DNA of 64,000 nucleotides from Desulfarculaceae bacterium (GCA_020444545.1 JAHLKT010000004.1:1-64000), one strand, 5' to 3'. Positions 15,102 to 24,891 are shown, counted from the first letter of the stretch. Program-made: numbers and translations. The notes: generated from the letters alone by a model not told the origin.

Positions 15102-16607
15102 ATGCGGCCCGAAGAATTTTCGCCATCTGATCAGGAACATCTGCTGCCTTCGCCCGGGGGGGACATGGCCTACCGCTGCCTGGACTGCGGGGCCGAGCAT
15201 CCAATAAATGAGCTGCTCTACACCTGCCCGGAGTGCGGCGAGGTGCTGCTCCTGGTGGACCGCGCTTTTGACCGGCTCAAGGAGATTTCGGGCCCCCAGT
15301 GGCGGCGCATCCTGGACCTCAGGCGTATGCTCAACCTGCCCGCCATTAAGGGCATCTTCCGCTACGCCGAGTTCATGGCCCCAGTGATCCCCCTGGACAG
15401 CGTGCTCTACCTGGGCGAGGGGCACACCCCCCTGGTGGAGGCCAGCGGCCTGCTCAAAGACGCGGTCAAGGCCGACTTCTGCTTCAAGAACGACGGCCAG
15501 AATCCCTCGGCCTCTTTCAAGGACCGGGGCATGGCCGTGGCGCTGAGCTACATCAACTACCTGGTCAAGCACCAAGACGCGGGGCAAATCCTGAGCGTGT
15601 GCGCCTCCACCGGCGACACCTCGGCCGCCGCCGCCCTGTACGCCGCCTACCTGGCCCCGGAGGTGAAAAGCGCGGTGCTCCTGCCCCGGGGCAAGGTGAC
15701 CCCGCAGCAGCTGAGCCAGCCTTTGGGCGCGGGGGCACGGGTCTTCGAGATCCCCGGCGTGTTCGACGACTGCATGAAGGTGGTGGAGCACCTGGCCGAC
15801 AACTTCCAGGTGGCGCTTCTGAACTCCAAGAACGCTTGGCGCATCCTGGGCCAGGAGTCCTACTCCTACGAGGTGGCTCAGGACCTGGACTGGGATTTGG
15901 AAGGCCGGGTGGTGATGGTGCCCATCGGCAACGCGGGCAACATCAGCGCCATCATGAGCGGCTTCATGAAGCTCAAGGAGCTGGGCCTGGTGAGCAGCCT
16001 GCCCAAGGTGGTGGGCGTGCAGAGCCACCACGCGGACCCGGTGTTCCGCTACTACTCCGAGAAGGACCCTGGCAAGCGGGTATGGCGGCCGGTGACCGTG
16101 CGGGCCTCGGTGGCCCAGGCGGCCATGATCGGCAACCCGGTGTCCATGCCCCGAGTGGTGGAGCTGGCCCGGCGCTACGAGGCCATGGCCGGCGGCGAGC
16201 GGGTATATGTGGTGCAGGTGAGCGAGCAAGAGATCATGGACCACATGATCCTGGCCAACCGCCACGGCCACGTGGTCTGCACCCAGGGCGGTGAGTCTTT
16301 GGCCGGGCTGCTCAAGGCCATCGACAGTGGCGTGGTGAGCCGGAACGAGCAGGCCATCTGCGACGCCACGGCGCATCATCTGAAGTTCGCCGGGTTCCAG
16401 CAGATGTACTTCGAGGACAGCTTCCCGCCGGACTACGGCGTCAAGCCCCGGCCCGAGCTGGTCAACCTGCCCCAGGAGGTGGCGGTGCTCAGCGAGGACA
16501 AGCTGCCCGCGCCGGGCAAGCCCCTGGAGCCCGAGGCCTTCGGCGAGTTCGTCGAGGCCACGGGGAACGAGATCGCCGAGCGCCTGGGCCTGGCGCGGCG
16601 CTCGTGA
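15102..16607 (+). CDS. thrC: Threonine synthase
   Basis: 501 residues. An N-terminal zinc-ribbon-like segment (CLDCG, CPECG) precedes the PLP-dependent fold. The PLP lysine is K140 in NPSASFKDRG, and the phosphate-binding loop follows in the SVCASTGDTSAAAALYAAY region. The enzyme converts O-phosphohomoserine to threonine and phosphate. Conserved GQESYSYEVAQDL and PIGNAGNISAIMSGF support it. A GGGAGGC lies before ATG 15102. Its stop overlaps the next gene's GTG by 4 bases. Confidence 0.92.
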   Translation: MRPEEFSPSDQEHLLPSPGGDMAYRCLDCGAEHPINELLYTCPECGEVLLLVDRAFDRLKEISGPQWRRILDLRRMLNLPAIKGIFRYAEFMAPVIPLDSVLYLGEGHTPLVEASGLLKDAVKADFCFKNDGQNPSASFKDRGMAVALSYINYLVKHQDAGQILSVCASTGDTSAAAALYAAYLAPEVKSAVLLPRGKVTPQQLSQPLGAGARVFEIPGVFDDCMKVVEHLADNFQVALLNSKNAWRILGQESYSYEVAQDLDWDLEGRVVMVPIGNAGNISAIMSGFMKLKELGLVSSLPKVVGVQSHHADPVFRYYSEKDPGKRVWRPVTVRASVAQAAMIGNPVSMPRVVELARRYEAMAGGERVYVVQVSEQEIMDHMILANRHGHVVCTQGGESLAGLLKAIDSGVVSRNEQAICDATAHHLKFAGFQQMYFEDSFPPDYGVKPRPELVNLPQEVAVLSEDKLPAPGKPLEPEAFGEFVEATGNEIAERLGLARRS

Positions 16608-17068
16608 ACTCTCTGCAAAAACGCCCCCTCACCGGCAGCGGGCACTGCTTTGCCTGTGGGCCCAAGAACGTCTACGGCCTGCGCATGAAGGTGCGCTTCG
16701 AGGACGGCCAGGCCCTGTGCAGCCTGGTCTTGGGCCACCAGTACCAGGGCTGGGAGGACATCGCCCACGGCGGCATCGTTTCCACCGTGTTGGACGAGAT
16801 CACCGCATACGCGGTCATCGGCATGGTGGGCCAGGGCATGACCACCCACATGGAGACCACCTTTCGCAAGCCGGTGCCCCTGGGCCAAGAGATTCTGGCC
16901 AGCGCCCGGGTGATCGAACACAAGCGGCGCATGGCCGTTGCCGAGGGGCGCATCGTTCTGGCCGGGGACAACAGCCTGTTGGCCGAGGCCACCTCGCGCT
17001 GGCTGCTCAAACTGGGGCCGGACGGCAAGCCCCTGGACGGCAGCGCCTGGTTGCCCGGGACGCTATGA
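16604..17068 (+). CDS. PaaI-like hotdog thioesterase
   Basis: 154 residues with HCFACGPKNVYGLRMKV near the N-terminus and the hotdog active-loop pattern DIAHGGIVSTVLDEITAYA. Later segments (TTHMETTFRKPVPLGQEI) fit the acyl-CoA thioesterase core. The GTG start overlaps the thrC stop (GTGA) and its own stop overlaps the rlmH ATG, so the three are translationally coupled. The substrate is unknown. The family resemblance to the protein at 11877 is clear, but the sequences are not close. Confidence 0.85.
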   Translation: MNSLQKRPLTGSGHCFACGPKNVYGLRMKVRFEDGQALCSLVLGHQYQGWEDIAHGGIVSTVLDEITAYAVIGMVGQGMTTHMETTFRKPVPLGQEILASARVIEHKRRMAVAEGRIVLAGDNSLLAEATSRWLLKLGPDGKPLDGSAWLPGTL

Positions 17069-17538
17069 GGCATTTGCTGCTCACCGTGGGCAAGCCCAAG
17101 GCCGGTTATCTGGCCGAGGGCATCGACGATTACATGCAGCGCTTGAAGCCCTACGGCGGCGGGGCCCTGGCCACGGTGCGCGCGGCCAAGGCGGGCAAGA
17201 ACCGCTCCGACGCCGAGGTGATGGCCGAGGAGGGGCAGCGCCTTTTGGGGCGCATGGAGCCCCGTGATTTGGTCTGGGCCCTGGACCGGCGGGGGAAGGC
17301 CTGGAGCTCCGAGCAATGGGCCAAGAACCTGAACCAGGCCCGCCTGAGCGGCAAGGGCCGCCTGGTCCTGGTCATCGGCGGAGCCCTGGGCCTGGACCCG
17401 GCGGTGCTGGCCCGGGCCGAGGCCAAGGTCTCCTTCGGGCCCCCTACCCTGGCCCACGAGCTGGCCGCCCTGGTGGCCGCCGAGCAGCTTTACCGCGCCT
17501 CAACCATATTGGCCGGCCTACCCTATCACCGCGCCTGA
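17065..17538 (+). CDS. rlmH: 23S rRNA (pseudouridine1915-N3)-methyltransferase
   Basis: 157 residues of the SPOUT class. The C-terminal knot shows the SAM-binding pattern LVLVIGGALGLDP and the closing TLAHELAALVAAEQLYRA, which is highly conserved in RlmH. The N-terminus HLLLTVGKPKAGYLAEGIDDYMQRL is also typical. It methylates pseudouridine 1915 in helix 69 of 23S rRNA. ATG overlaps the upstream stop. Confidence 0.93.
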   Translation: MRHLLLTVGKPKAGYLAEGIDDYMQRLKPYGGGALATVRAAKAGKNRSDAEVMAEEGQRLLGRMEPRDLVWALDRRGKAWSSEQWAKNLNQARLSGKGRLVLVIGGALGLDPAVLARAEAKVSFGPPTLAHELAALVAAEQLYRASTILAGLPYHRA

Positions 17539-17601
17539 GCATGGCTCGCTCAGCCCTTGATCTTTCATTTGCAGCTCGCCTAGCAGGCCAACCCCGACGT
17601 C

Positions 17602-18669
17602 TTACACTTCGTAGCGCGCGTACTCATGGGTGCAGGGGTTGCCTCCGGCCACCAGCATTGCTCCCTCCGAGGGCAGCATGATGAACGAGCCCAGGGATTC
17701 GGCCCGCAGGCCCGGCGGCACGGCGGGGTCGGGATGGCGGCAGATGGAGTTGGGGCTCCCTTGGTGATCGGCCAAAGCCGCGCCCAGGGCACCGGGGGTA
17801 AGGCGGCCGCGCAGGCCGGCGGCCAGCTCTTCCATGCGGGCGGTGCGGGCCGGGCTGTCCGGGAAGATTAGCTGGTAGCCGTCCACCGCCTGGAAGCGTG
17901 GGGTGCGGTAGTTGTTGGCGTGCGCCAGGAAGCCGTCTTGGGGCTCCAGCACTTGGCAATCGTCCAGGGTGCCTTCCACGCAGATCAAGCCGCCGTCCGC
18001 GTCGGCCAGGGTGACCGCCACCACCCCCCGGCATGACTCCTCCAGGATGCGGCGCGCCCGGTCCGGGTCGCGCTGGCGCATGGCCTTGGGCAGGTAGGCG
18101 GCCAGGGGCAGCTTGGGCCGCAGAGCGGGCTGCATGGCCGCCACGCCGTTGAGGCAGCAACCCAGCCCGGCGGAGTTGAGGGTGTACTCGCCTAGGCCCA
18201 GTATGGGCAGCACCAGCTGGCACAGGCCGTCGCTGCGCTGGATATGCACCAGTGCCAGTGGGGTACCGCTGAACCAGTCGATGTTCTGCCCCAGGACCGC
18301 CTTGCCGTCGGGCGTGGCCGGGCCGGTGCCAGCCAGGGTGGTGCATCCGGCGCTGAGGTTGCTGTTGAAAAACAATATCTCCAAGCCGCAACGCGCGGCC
18401 CAGGTCTCTTCCAGGCTCAGGTCCGCCCCCCGGGCCTGGCCACGCACAAAAGGTTCCAACTCGGGATCGTACTCAATGGCGGCGGGCCACAGCTTCATGG
18501 CCAGGGCCAGGCACTCGGCGCGCGAGGTCTGGTGCACCAGGTTCACCACGGACAGGATGCGCTCCAGACCTTGGCGCATGGGATCGGCCAGGCCCCGGCC
18601 CCAGCCTTGCCCCACCTCCTCCGGCGTTCCGGACAGCTGCAACAGCGGCAGCCTCTTGTCTTGCTTCAT
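17602..18669 (-). CDS. C45-type Ntn-hydrolase / acyltransferase-like protein
   Basis: About 355 residues from ATG 18669, which has GGGAGATG upstream; a longer frame reaches 18735 but lacks a better site. It matches the C45 peptidase/acyl-CoA:6-aminopenicillanate acyltransferase-like family. The likely nucleophile is the Cys in SAGCTTLAG, exposed after autocleavage, followed by GQNIDWF and LGLGEYTLNSAGLGCCLNG. FLAHANNYRTP and the late GNPCTHEYARYEV also fit. Substrates in the family are mostly unknown. It is convergent with rlmH and divergent from the TetR gene. Confidence 0.78.
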   Translation of the reverse strand: MKQDKRLPLLQLSGTPEEVGQGWGRGLADPMRQGLERILSVVNLVHQTSRAECLALAMKLWPAAIEYDPELEPFVRGQARGADLSLEETWAARCGLEILFFNSNLSAGCTTLAGTGPATPDGKAVLGQNIDWFSGTPLALVHIQRSDGLCQLVLPILGLGEYTLNSAGLGCCLNGVAAMQPALRPKLPLAAYLPKAMRQRDPDRARRILEESCRGVVAVTLADADGGLICVEGTLDDCQVLEPQDGFLAHANNYRTPRFQAVDGYQLIFPDSPARTARMEELAAGLRGRLTPGALGAALADHQGSPNSICRHPDPAVPPGLRAESLGSFIMLPSEGAMLVAGGNPCTHEYARYEV

Positions 18670-18784
18670 GACCACATCTCCCCGCGCCGGGCGCGCCCCT
18701 GGGAACATTCCGACCAGGCCCGCGAGCCGCCGCATGTCGCCTTTTCCCAGGATTTGAGTTTATACTTTCGAGACCAGCCAGGCC

Positions 18785-18834
18785 TTGCCTTGGCGTCTCT
18801 GAGGAGATATATTACATACATACTGTATGTATGT
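18785..18834 (+). promoter_or_regulatory. TetR-gene promoter with a 21-base palindromic operator
   Basis: TTGCCT (18785-18790), 17 bases, TATATT (18808-18813). A perfect inverted repeat with 10-base arms (ACATACATAC at 18814-18823 and GTATGTATGT at 18825-18834) around a single T covers the expected transcription start. It ends 13 bases before the chosen start codon, which fits autorepression. Confidence 0.75.
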
Positions 18835-18847
18835 CAAAGAGGTGTCC

Positions 18848-19474
18848 ATGCCCCCACGCAAAAAAGCCGCCCCGCCGGCCCCGGAGGCGGGCAACAAGCA
18901 GGAGGCGCGCAGCCGCCGCACCACCGGCCGCCTGCTGGCCGAGGCCCGGCGCCTGTTCAGCGCGCAAGGCTACGCCGCCACCTCGGCCGAGGAGATCGTG
19001 GCCGCCGCCGGGGTGACCCGGGGAGCGCTGTATCATCACTACGAAGGGAAAAAGGGGCTGTTCCGGGCGGTGGTGGAGCAGGTGCAGGGCGAGGTGGCCC
19101 AGCGGGTGCGGCGGGCGGTGGAGCGCGCCCCTCTTCCCCTGGACAAGCTCATCGCGGGCAACAGCGAGTTTCTGACCGCCTGCCTGTCCCCGGATGTGCG
19201 GCGCATATTGTTGATCGACGGCCCGGCGGTGCTGGGCTGGGAACAGTGGCGGGCCATCGACGAGGCCAACGTGTTGGGCCATTACCAGGACTTTTTACGC
19301 CTGCTCATGGACCAGGGGGCGCTGCGGCCCCAGCCGGTGGAGGCCCTGGCTCACATTATCTCGGGGGCGGCCAACGAGGCGGCGCTGTGGGCGGCCCAGG
19401 CCGAAAACCCCGAGCAGGCCCTGGCCCAGGCTCAGGCGGCCATGGGGGAGTTGATTCGGTCGTTGGGGGTTTGA
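18848..19474 (+). CDS. TetR/AcrR-family transcriptional regulator
   Basis: 208 residues. The HTH is RLLAEARRLFSAQGYAATSAEEIVAAAGVTRGALYHHYEGKKGLFRAVVE (given in parts: LFSAQGYAATSAEEIV, then AGVTRGALYHHYEGK), the standard TetR pattern. The C-terminal ligand domain is diverse and does not reveal the effector. ATG 18848 is preferred over ATG 18827 because an AGAGGTG site precedes it and the upstream ATG lies inside the operator palindrome. It is monocistronic; the formate dehydrogenase operon begins 137 bases later, and the C45 gene is divergent. Confidence 0.9.
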   Translation: MPPRKKAAPPAPEAGNKQEARSRRTTGRLLAEARRLFSAQGYAATSAEEIVAAAGVTRGALYHHYEGKKGLFRAVVEQVQGEVAQRVRRAVERAPLPLDKLIAGNSEFLTACLSPDVRRILLIDGPAVLGWEQWRAIDEANVLGHYQDFLRLLMDQGALRPQPVEALAHIISGAANEAALWAAQAENPEQALAQAQAAMGELIRSLGV

Positions 19475-19611
19475 GGGGACGGCGAATACCCATCGTGACC
19501 CGGCCCCGCTTGACAGGAGTCTCCCGCCGGTCTTAGGCTACGGCCAGCCAGCTGAATAACGTCCAAGATTTAGCAGCACAATCCAGATTACCCATACCTA
19601 GGGAGGCGGTT

Positions 19612-22600
19612 TTGTCCGAGATAACTCGACGCCGTTTTCTCGGAGGCGCCGGCGTATTGGCCGGCGGCCTGGCCCTGTCATCCCTGGGGGTGCCCCTGGG
19701 CGCGCTGAAGGCCCACGCCGAAGAGCTGAGCAAGGCGGGGCGCATCGAGCGCGCCAAGACCACCATCTCCACCTGCTACTACTGTTCGGTGTCCTGCGGC
19801 CTGCTCTGCTCCACGGACCAGAAAACCGGCCGCATCATCAACATCGAGGGCGACCCGGACCACCCCATCAGCGAGGGAGCGCTCTGCGCCAAGGGCGCGG
19901 CCATGTTCCAGATGACCGACGCCAATGAGCACCGTTTGGACAAGGTGCTCTACCGCGCGCCCTACGGGGACAAGTGGCAGGTCAAGGACTGGGACTGGGC
20001 GGTGAACAAGATCGCGCGCAACATCAAGACGGTGCGCGACAAGGACTTCATGCACAAGAATGCCCGGGGCCAGGTGGTCAACCGCCTGGAAACCATCGGG
20101 CACATGGGCTCGTCCAAGGTGGACAACGAGGAATGCTGGTTGATAACTACCATGGCCCGCGCCCTGGGCCTGGTGCACATCGACCATCAAGCCCGGGTCT
20201 GACACAGCCCCACGGTAGCGGCTCTGGGAGAGTCGTTCGGACGAGGGGCCATGACCAACCATTGGATCGACCTGGCCAACAGCGACTGCATCCTGATCAT
20301 GGGCAGCAACGCGGCCGAGAACCACCCCATCAGCTTCCGCTGGGTGCTCCGGGCCCAAAAGAAAAACCGGGCCAAGATCATCCACGTTGACCCGCGCTTC
20401 ACCCGCACCTCGGCGCGGGCGGATTTTCACGCCGCCCTGCGCTCGGGCACGGACATCGCATTCCTGGGCGGCATGATCAACTACATCCTGGCGCACGACA
20501 AGTTTTTCCGCGACTACGTGGCCAACTACACCAACGGCGCGTTCTTGGTGGACCAGGGCTTCGGCTTCGAGGACGGCCTGTTCACCGGCTACGACCCCAA
20601 GGCCCGCAAGTACGACAAGGCCACCTGGGCCTTCCAGAAGGACGCCAAGGGCGTGATCCGCAAGGACCCCACCCTCCAGGACCCGCGTTGCGTGCTGCGC
20701 CTTATGCAAAAGCACTACGCCCGCTACAACCTGGACAAGGTCGCGGGCATCACCGGCACTCCGGTGGAGGACCTGAAGACGGTGTACGAGGCCTTTGCGG
20801 CCACGGGCCGGTCGGACAAGGCGGGCACCATCATGTACGCCCTGGGCTGGACCCAGCACACGGTGGGCACCCAGAACATCCGCACCATGGCCATCATCCA
20901 GCTTCTCTTGGGCAACATCGGGGTGTGCGGCGGCGGGGTCAACGCCTTGCGGGGCGAGCCCAACGTGCAGGGCTCCACGGACCACTGCATCCTGTACCAC
21001 ATCCTGCCTGGCTATCTGAAAGCGCCCACCACGGCCATGCCCGACCTGGCGGCCTACTTGAAAACCTGCACCCCGGTGAGCCAGGAACCCCAGTCGGCCA
21101 ACTGGTGGGGCAATTATCCCAAGTACATGGTGAGCCTGCTCAAGAGCTGGTATGGCGAGGCGGCCAGTAAGGACAACGACTTCTGTTACGGCCATGTGCC
21201 CAAGCTGGACGTGGGGCAGAACACCTCCATCATGAACACCTTTGACCTCATGTATGAAGGCAAGATGAAGGGCTACATCTGTCTGGCCCAAAACCCGGCT
21301 TGCAGCATGCCCCACGCGGGCAAGGTGCGCACCGCGTTGGGCAAGCTGGACTGGTTGGTGCACGCCAACATCTTTGACAACGAGACGCCTTCCTTCTGGC
21401 ACGCGCCGGGCATGGACCCGGCCAAGATAAAGACCGAGGTGTTCCTTTTGCCCGCCGCGGCTTCCATAGAAAAGTCGGGCTCCTTGACCAACAGCGGCCG
21501 CTGGGTGCAGTGGAAGTACGTGGCCGCCCAGCCGCCTGGCGACGCCATCGCGGTGGGGGACATGGTTTACCGCATCGTGGCCAAACTCAAGGAGCTTTAC
21601 GCCAAGGAAGGCGGCGCCGCGCCCGAGCCCATCCGCGATTTGTATTGGGACTACGGCGACGGCAAGGGCGGCTTCGATCCCCTGCGCACGGCCAAGGCCA
21701 TCAACGGCTACTTCCTGGAAGACGTGACCATCAAGGGCAAGGCCTATAAAAAGGGCCAGACCGTGCCCTCCTTCGGCCTGCTGAGCGACGAGGGCAAGAC
21801 CTCCTCGGGCAACTGGCTCTATAGCGGCATGTTCGACCAGCAGGGCCGCAACCTCTCGGCCCGGCGGGGCAAGCAGGACCCCACCGGCCTGGGGCTGTTC
21901 TCGCAATGGGCCTGGTGCTGGCCGGTGAACCGCCGAGTGCTCTACAACCGGGCCTCGGTGGACCCCCAGGGCAAGCCCTACAACCCGGCCCGGCCGGTGA
22001 TCGCCTGGAAGAACGGCAAGTGGGTGGGCGACGTGCCCGACGGGCCCTGGCCGCCTATGGCCGATGCCCAGGGCAAGCTGCCCTACATCATGAAGCCCCA
22101 CGGGGTGTCTTCCATCTTCGGGCCCGGCCTGGCCGAGGGGCCCTTCCCCGAGCACTACGAGCCGGTGGAAAGCCCCCTGGCCGTGAACCCCATGTCCAGC
22201 CAGCGCATCAACCCGGCGGTGAAGCTCTTCACGGGCGCGGCCGACCGCTACGCCTCGGCGGGCGGCGACTTCCCCATCGTGTGCACCACCTACACCGCCA
22301 CGGAGCACTGGTGCACCGGGGCCATAACCCGCTGGATGTCCTGGCTCACCGAGGCCATGCCCCAGGCCTACGTGGAGATGAGCCCCGAACTGGCCGAGGC
22401 CCGGGGCATCGCCAACGGCGACAAGGTCAAGGTGTGGAGCGAGCGGGGCGCGGTGGAGGCGGTGGCCTTGGTCACGGTGCGCCTACGGCCCTTCACGGTT
22501 GAGGGACGCGAGGTGCACCAGGTGGGCATGACCTTCAACTATGGCTGGCGCTACCCGGCCGACGCGGGCGATAGCGCCAACTTGCTCACCCCCACGGTGG

Positions 22601-22662
22601 GCGACGCCAACACCATGGCGCCGGAGTACAAGGCGTTCCTGGTCCAGGTGGCCAAGCTCTAG
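19612..22662 (+). CDS. fdhA: Selenocysteine formate dehydrogenase, catalytic subunit
   Basis: 1016 residues when TGA at 20200-20202 is read as Sec197; two frames otherwise. The context DHQARV-U-HSPTV matches the FdnG/FdhA active site. The N-terminus has a twin-arginine signal (TRRRFLGG), so the protein is periplasmic. A [4Fe-4S] site lies in CYYCSVSCGLLC plus CAKG. The rest is the molybdo/tungstopterin bis-MGD fold ending with the dinucleotide-binding cap. It oxidises formate to CO2. Start is TTG 19612 after GGGAGG. fdhB and fdhE follow in the operon. There is no cytochrome b subunit, so electrons probably go to periplasmic cytochromes c. Confidence 0.95.
20220..20234 (+). promoter_or_regulatory. 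bSECIS hairpin of fdhA
   Basis: GGCTCT (20220-20225) pairs with AGAGTC (20229-20234), one G-U, with loop GGG starting 23 bases after the UGA. Position and G-rich loop match the fdhF/fdnG-type SelB-binding element. Confidence 0.8.
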
Positions 22663-22672
22663 GAGGGGCGTC

Positions 22673-23314
22673 ATGCAAGGCAAATCGATAATCGTGGACA
22701 CCTCGCTGTGCACCGCCTGCCGGGGATGCCAGGTGGCCTGCAAGCAATGGCACGGGCTGCCAGGCACCAAGACCACTCAGCGCGGCACCTACCAGAACCC
22801 GCCCGATTTCTCGGGCGCGACCTACAAGGTGGTGCGCTTTGCCGAGGGCCGGGGCCACGACGGCAAGCCCTACTGGCATTTCTTTTCCGACGGCTGCCGC
22901 CACTGTATGGACCCAGGCTGCATGACCGCCGACCCGGGCAAGGCCATCGTGCAGGACCCGGCCACCGGGGCGGTGATCTACACCCCGGCCACCAAGAAGC
23001 TCAACTACCGCCAGGTGCGCAGCAACTGCCCCTATGACATCCCCCGCCGCAACGCGCAGACCAAGGAGCTGGTCAAGTGCGACCTGTGCCTGGACCGGCT
23101 GCGCGGCAACCTAGTGCCCGCCTGCGTGAAGTCCTGCCCCACCGGAGCCATGCACTTCGGCAACCGCAATGAGATGCTGCACAAGGCGGCTATCCGGGTG
23201 GCCGAGCTCAAGAAGACCCACCCCAAAGCCAAGGCGCTCAATCCCCAGGACGTGCGGGTGATCTACATCGTGACCGACGATCCGGACAAGTACTTCGAGT
23301 TCGCCGAGGCCTGA
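22673..23314 (+). CDS. fdhB: Formate dehydrogenase iron-sulfur subunit
   Basis: 213 residues with four ferredoxin-type [4Fe-4S] motifs: CTACRGCQVACKQWHG near the N-terminus, CRHCMDPGC, SNCPYDIPRRN, and CDLCLDRL followed by ACVKSCPTGAM. It carries electrons from FdhA to the acceptor. There is no C-terminal membrane helix, unlike FdnH, which fits a soluble periplasmic FdhAB dimer exported with the Tat-bearing FdhA. ATG 22673 follows GGAGG and lies 10 bases after the fdhA stop. Confidence 0.93.
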   Translation: MQGKSIIVDTSLCTACRGCQVACKQWHGLPGTKTTQRGTYQNPPDFSGATYKVVRFAEGRGHDGKPYWHFFSDGCRHCMDPGCMTADPGKAIVQDPATGAVIYTPATKKLNYRQVRSNCPYDIPRRNAQTKELVKCDLCLDRLRGNLVPACVKSCPTGAMHFGNRNEMLHKAAIRVAELKKTHPKAKALNPQDVRVIYIVTDDPDKYFEFAEA

Positions 23315-23322
23315 GAGAGGCA

Positions 23323-24213
23323 ATGCCCGACAAGCCCGATGACGCCGCGCCCGCGCGCGAGCTGCAAAATTATCTGGACGGCCTGGCCCGAGAGACGCCG
23401 GGCCTGGCCCCGGTGGTCGCGGCCTTTGGGCCGCTCTTGATCGCCCAGGCCATGGTCAAGGCCGCGCTGCCGCCGCTGAACGCGCCAGAGGCGAAGCCAA
23501 AGGACGACGAGCCCCTGGCCACGCCCTGGGAGCTCTTGGCCCTGGGGCCGGAGCTGGGGGCCTATCTGCGCCAGGCGGCCGAGGCCATCCTGCCCGCCAT
23601 ACAAGAGGGCTTCCCTGCCTTGGGGGGCGAGGCCGAAGCCATCGGCGAGGCGCTTAAGCACGGCGCCCTGGACGGAGCGGCCTGCTGCCAGGTCCTGTTC
23701 GAGGGGGACGCAGAAGGCCTGGAGCGCTTGGCCCAGGAGGCGGGGCTGGACCCGGCAGCCTTGGGCTTTGCCCTGCTGGCCCTGGCCAAGCCTCGGCTGG
23801 AGCAGGCAGCCGAAGCCCTGGCCCCGGCCCTGGAGGGGCGCGAATGGCCGCATGGCTACTGCCCCATCTGCGGGGAGCCGCCGGAGCTGGCCTTTTTGCA
23901 AGGCGAGAGCGGGCAGCGCTGGCTGCGCTGCTCCTTGTGCGGCCATCACTGGCGCTTCGCGCGCCTGGCCTGCCCGGCCTGCGGCTGCGAGGACTCGGAC
24001 CAGCTCGATTACTTCTATGCCGAAGGAGCCGAGCAGGAGCGGGTGGACGCCTGCCGAGCCTGCGGCAAGTACCTGGTCACCCTGGACCTGCGCGAGCGGG
24101 ACCAGCCGCCCGCCTGGGCCGGGGCGGGCCTGGGCCTGATACACCTGGACCTGCTGGCCCAGGAGCAGGGACTGATCCCCAACGCGTGGTGCGCCTGGAA
24201 CCGCCTGAGCTGA
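23323..24213 (+). CDS. fdhE: Formate dehydrogenase accessory protein FdhE
   Basis: 296 residues. The C-terminal half carries the CxxC series typical of FdhE: CPICG, CSLCGHHW, CPACGCED and CRACGKY, forming rubredoxin-like metal sites. FdhE binds formate dehydrogenase before Tat export and is needed for an active enzyme. The N-terminal half is helical and variable. It starts 8 bases after fdhB and closes the fdh operon. Confidence 0.92.
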   Translation: MPDKPDDAAPARELQNYLDGLARETPGLAPVVAAFGPLLIAQAMVKAALPPLNAPEAKPKDDEPLATPWELLALGPELGAYLRQAAEAILPAIQEGFPALGGEAEAIGEALKHGALDGAACCQVLFEGDAEGLERLAQEAGLDPAALGFALLALAKPRLEQAAEALAPALEGREWPHGYCPICGEPPELAFLQGESGQRWLRCSLCGHHWRFARLACPACGCEDSDQLDYFYAEGAEQERVDACRACGKYLVTLDLRERDQPPAWAGAGLGLIHLDLLAQEQGLIPNAWCAWNRLS

Positions 24214-24265
24214 GGGGGCGGCAATTGGCTACGGCCCCAAGCTAATCTAGCGGACAAAAAGAAAA

Positions 24266-24287
24266 GGCCGTCCCATGAGGGACGGCC
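24266..24287 (-). terminator. Rho-independent terminator of the ANTAR gene
   Basis: GGCCGTCCC and GGGACGGCC are perfect 9-base arms around ATGA. On the minus strand the stem is followed by TTTTCTTTTT, so it ends leftward transcription from the ANTAR gene. It may also stop fdh transcripts from the other side. Confidence 0.9.
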
Positions 24288-24312
24288 CTGAATATTTAGC
24301 TAGGCCTTCGCT

Positions 24313-24891
24313 TCACCCGCTCAGCAGGTCCGCCGAGCTGATGACCCCCTGCGCCACCTCGCCCAGGGAGAGTCCTTGGCGGCGGGCCTGCTCTTCCAGC
24401 ACCGCGCGGGCGTCGCTTTCGTCCAGGCCCAGGCGCTGCATGACCAGGCCCTTGGCCCGCTCCACGGCCTTGCGCTCGGCCAGGGCGCGCCTGAGATCGG
24501 CCACCTGGCGGCGCAAACGGGCCAGGCGGGCCGAGCTGCTCAGCGCCAAGGCCAAGGCCGGGCCCAGGTTGGCGGGCTCCAGGGGCGGGATAACCAAACC
24601 GGCGGCCTCGGGCAGCTGGGCCAGGCGCTCCAGGGCCTGGTCCGCGTCCTCGGCCACCAGCACCACCGGCCAGGGGGCCAGGCCGCGCAGACCCTCCACC
24701 GGCAGCCCGGCGGCCAGGAGCACCGCGTCCGGGGCCAGCTCCTGGGCCAGGCGGCAGGCCAAATGACCTTCAGGCGTGCTGGCCACCACCTGGTGGCCCA
24801 TGGCTTCCAGACAGGCACGCATGGCCGCGGCCTCGTCCGGAGGTGCAGCCAGGAGAACCCTGAGTTGACGGGTAAATTCGCTTTGGGTCAT
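24313..24891 (-). CDS. ANTAR-domain protein with degenerate receiver domain
   Basis: 192 residues. Residues ~10-120 look like a response-regulator receiver, but the phosphoacceptor position reads PDAVLLAAGLP instead of the usual LLDxxLP, so the Asp is missing. A short coiled coil (ARLARLRRQVADLRRALAERKAVERAKGLV region) leads to the ANTAR domain with the conserved AKGLVMQRLGLDESDARAVL. ANTAR proteins bind paired RNA hairpins and prevent termination. ATG 24891 is chosen because the receiver starts there. Its leader contains a strong hairpin. The target RNAs are not known. Confidence 0.82.
   Translation of the reverse strand: MTQSEFTRQLRVLLAAPPDEAAAMRACLEAMGHQVVASTPEGHLACRLAQELAPDAVLLAAGLPVEGLRGLAPWPVVLVAEDADQALERLAQLPEAAGLVIPPLEPANLGPALALALSSSARLARLRRQVADLRRALAERKAVERAKGLVMQRLGLDESDARAVLEEQARRQGLSLGEVAQGVISSADLLSG

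Noticed and set aside
18827-18847. Upstream ATG as the TetR start.
   Set aside because: It lies within the operator palindrome, while ATG 18848 has an AGAGGTG site at proper spacing.
19612-20202. A truncated 196-residue molybdopterin oxidoreductase pseudogene.
   Set aside because: The TGA matches the known selenocysteine position of formate dehydrogenase and the frame continues without damage.
19678-22308. A very long open frame antisense to fdhA.
   Set aside because: Its translation is Gly/His/Ala/Val-rich with no motifs. Such shadow frames are expected opposite high-GC codons.
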